From: Bauldia sp. | GTDB lineage: Bacteria; Pseudomonadota; Alphaproteobacteria; Rhizobiales; Kaistiaceae | Direction of reading: 5' to 3' | Length of the DNA stretch: 6,255 nucleotides | Assembly (NCBI GenBank): GCA_020442095.1 | Contig: JAGRKY010000574.1 | Coordinates: forward strand, 1-6,255 | Part shown: one piece after another, positions 6,119 to 6,255 of the stretch | How positions within the stretch are numbered: the stretch's first letter is position 1 | Layout: each line of letters opens with the position of its first letter | Notes under the pieces: generated by a model | The model's input: only the letters and a program-made list of their open reading frames with translations | Told to the model about the DNA's origin: nothing | Databases searched by the model: none | Program-made: the position numbers and the translations under genes

Positions 6119-6255
6119 ATGCCGGCGCCAATCCTCGAACTGGTTGACATTTCGAAGAGCTTCCCAGGTGTCCGGGCGCTCGACGGGGTGAGCTTCGATC
6201 TTCGTCCAGGCGAGGTCCACGCGCTTCTCGGCGAAAACGGTGCGGGCAAGTCGAC
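6119..6255 (+). CDS. Sugar-type ABC transporter ATP-binding protein (partial, 5' end only)
   Basis: The first 45 codons of the ATPase that powers the importer are present before the window ends. Residues 5-22 ([18 protein letters not shown]) are the usual first strand and A-loop region of RbsA/MglA/XylG-type ATPases, and [18 protein letters not shown] (28-45) contains Walker A (GENGAGKS, 38-45), cut off just before the expected Thr. [14 protein letters not shown] is very characteristic of the carbohydrate-uptake class 2 ATPases, which normally carry two nucleotide-binding domains in about 500 residues; the second cannot be checked here. The ATG at 6119 has AAGG at 6107-6110, overlapping the nitrilase stop, 8 bases upstream, and a closer AAGG at 6112-6115. 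Confidence 0.93.
   Translation, partial: MPAPILELVDISKSFPGVRALDGVSFDLRPGEVHALLGENGAGKS

Overview
The window is high-GC DNA with strongly GC-biased third codon positions. It carries a tightly packed, one-direction catabolic/transport operon of the kind common in Alphaproteobacteria, especially Rhizobiales-like soil and plant-associated bacteria. That assignment rests on gene content and composition only; there is no rRNA or other phylogenetic marker here. No mobile element, CRISPR array or tRNA was seen.

Layout, all on the + strand: (i) positions 2-79 read as the last 25 codons of an upstream gene of unknown function. (ii) Positions 80-193 are an AT-richer control region with a plausible sigma70-type promoter (about 95-123) and, just downstream, a 20-bp near-palindrome with a central CG (127-146), the form of many LacI-family operators. 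(iii) A LacI/GalR-family regulator (194-1258) overlaps by 8 bp a short-chain dehydrogenase/reductase (1251-1997). (iv) A 107-bp spacer holds two potential hairpins. (v) Next come a sugar-type periplasmic binding protein with a signal peptide (2105-3055) and a strong terminator-like hairpin (3068-3101). (vi) Two different RbsC-type permeases follow (3120-4148 and 4156-5115). (vii) A cytoplasmic nitrilase/carbon-nitrogen hydrolase (5152-6108) has an almost perfect ribosome binding site. (viii) Last is the first 45 codons of an RbsA/MglA-type transporter ATPase, cut by the window end in its Walker A motif.

Working model (inference): the binding protein captures a small polar, sugar-like ligand in the periplasm. 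The two permeases and the ATPase import it, and the SDR (oxidation/reduction) and nitrilase (hydrolysis of an amide, carbamoyl or nitrile C-N bond) process it in the cytoplasm. The LacI-type protein would repress its own promoter, and probably the whole operon, until the ligand or a metabolite is present. The most unusual point is the nitrilase gene placed between the permease and ATPase genes of a sugar-class ABC importer, which suggests a nitrogen-containing substrate rather than a plain sugar. The substrate cannot be named from sequence alone.
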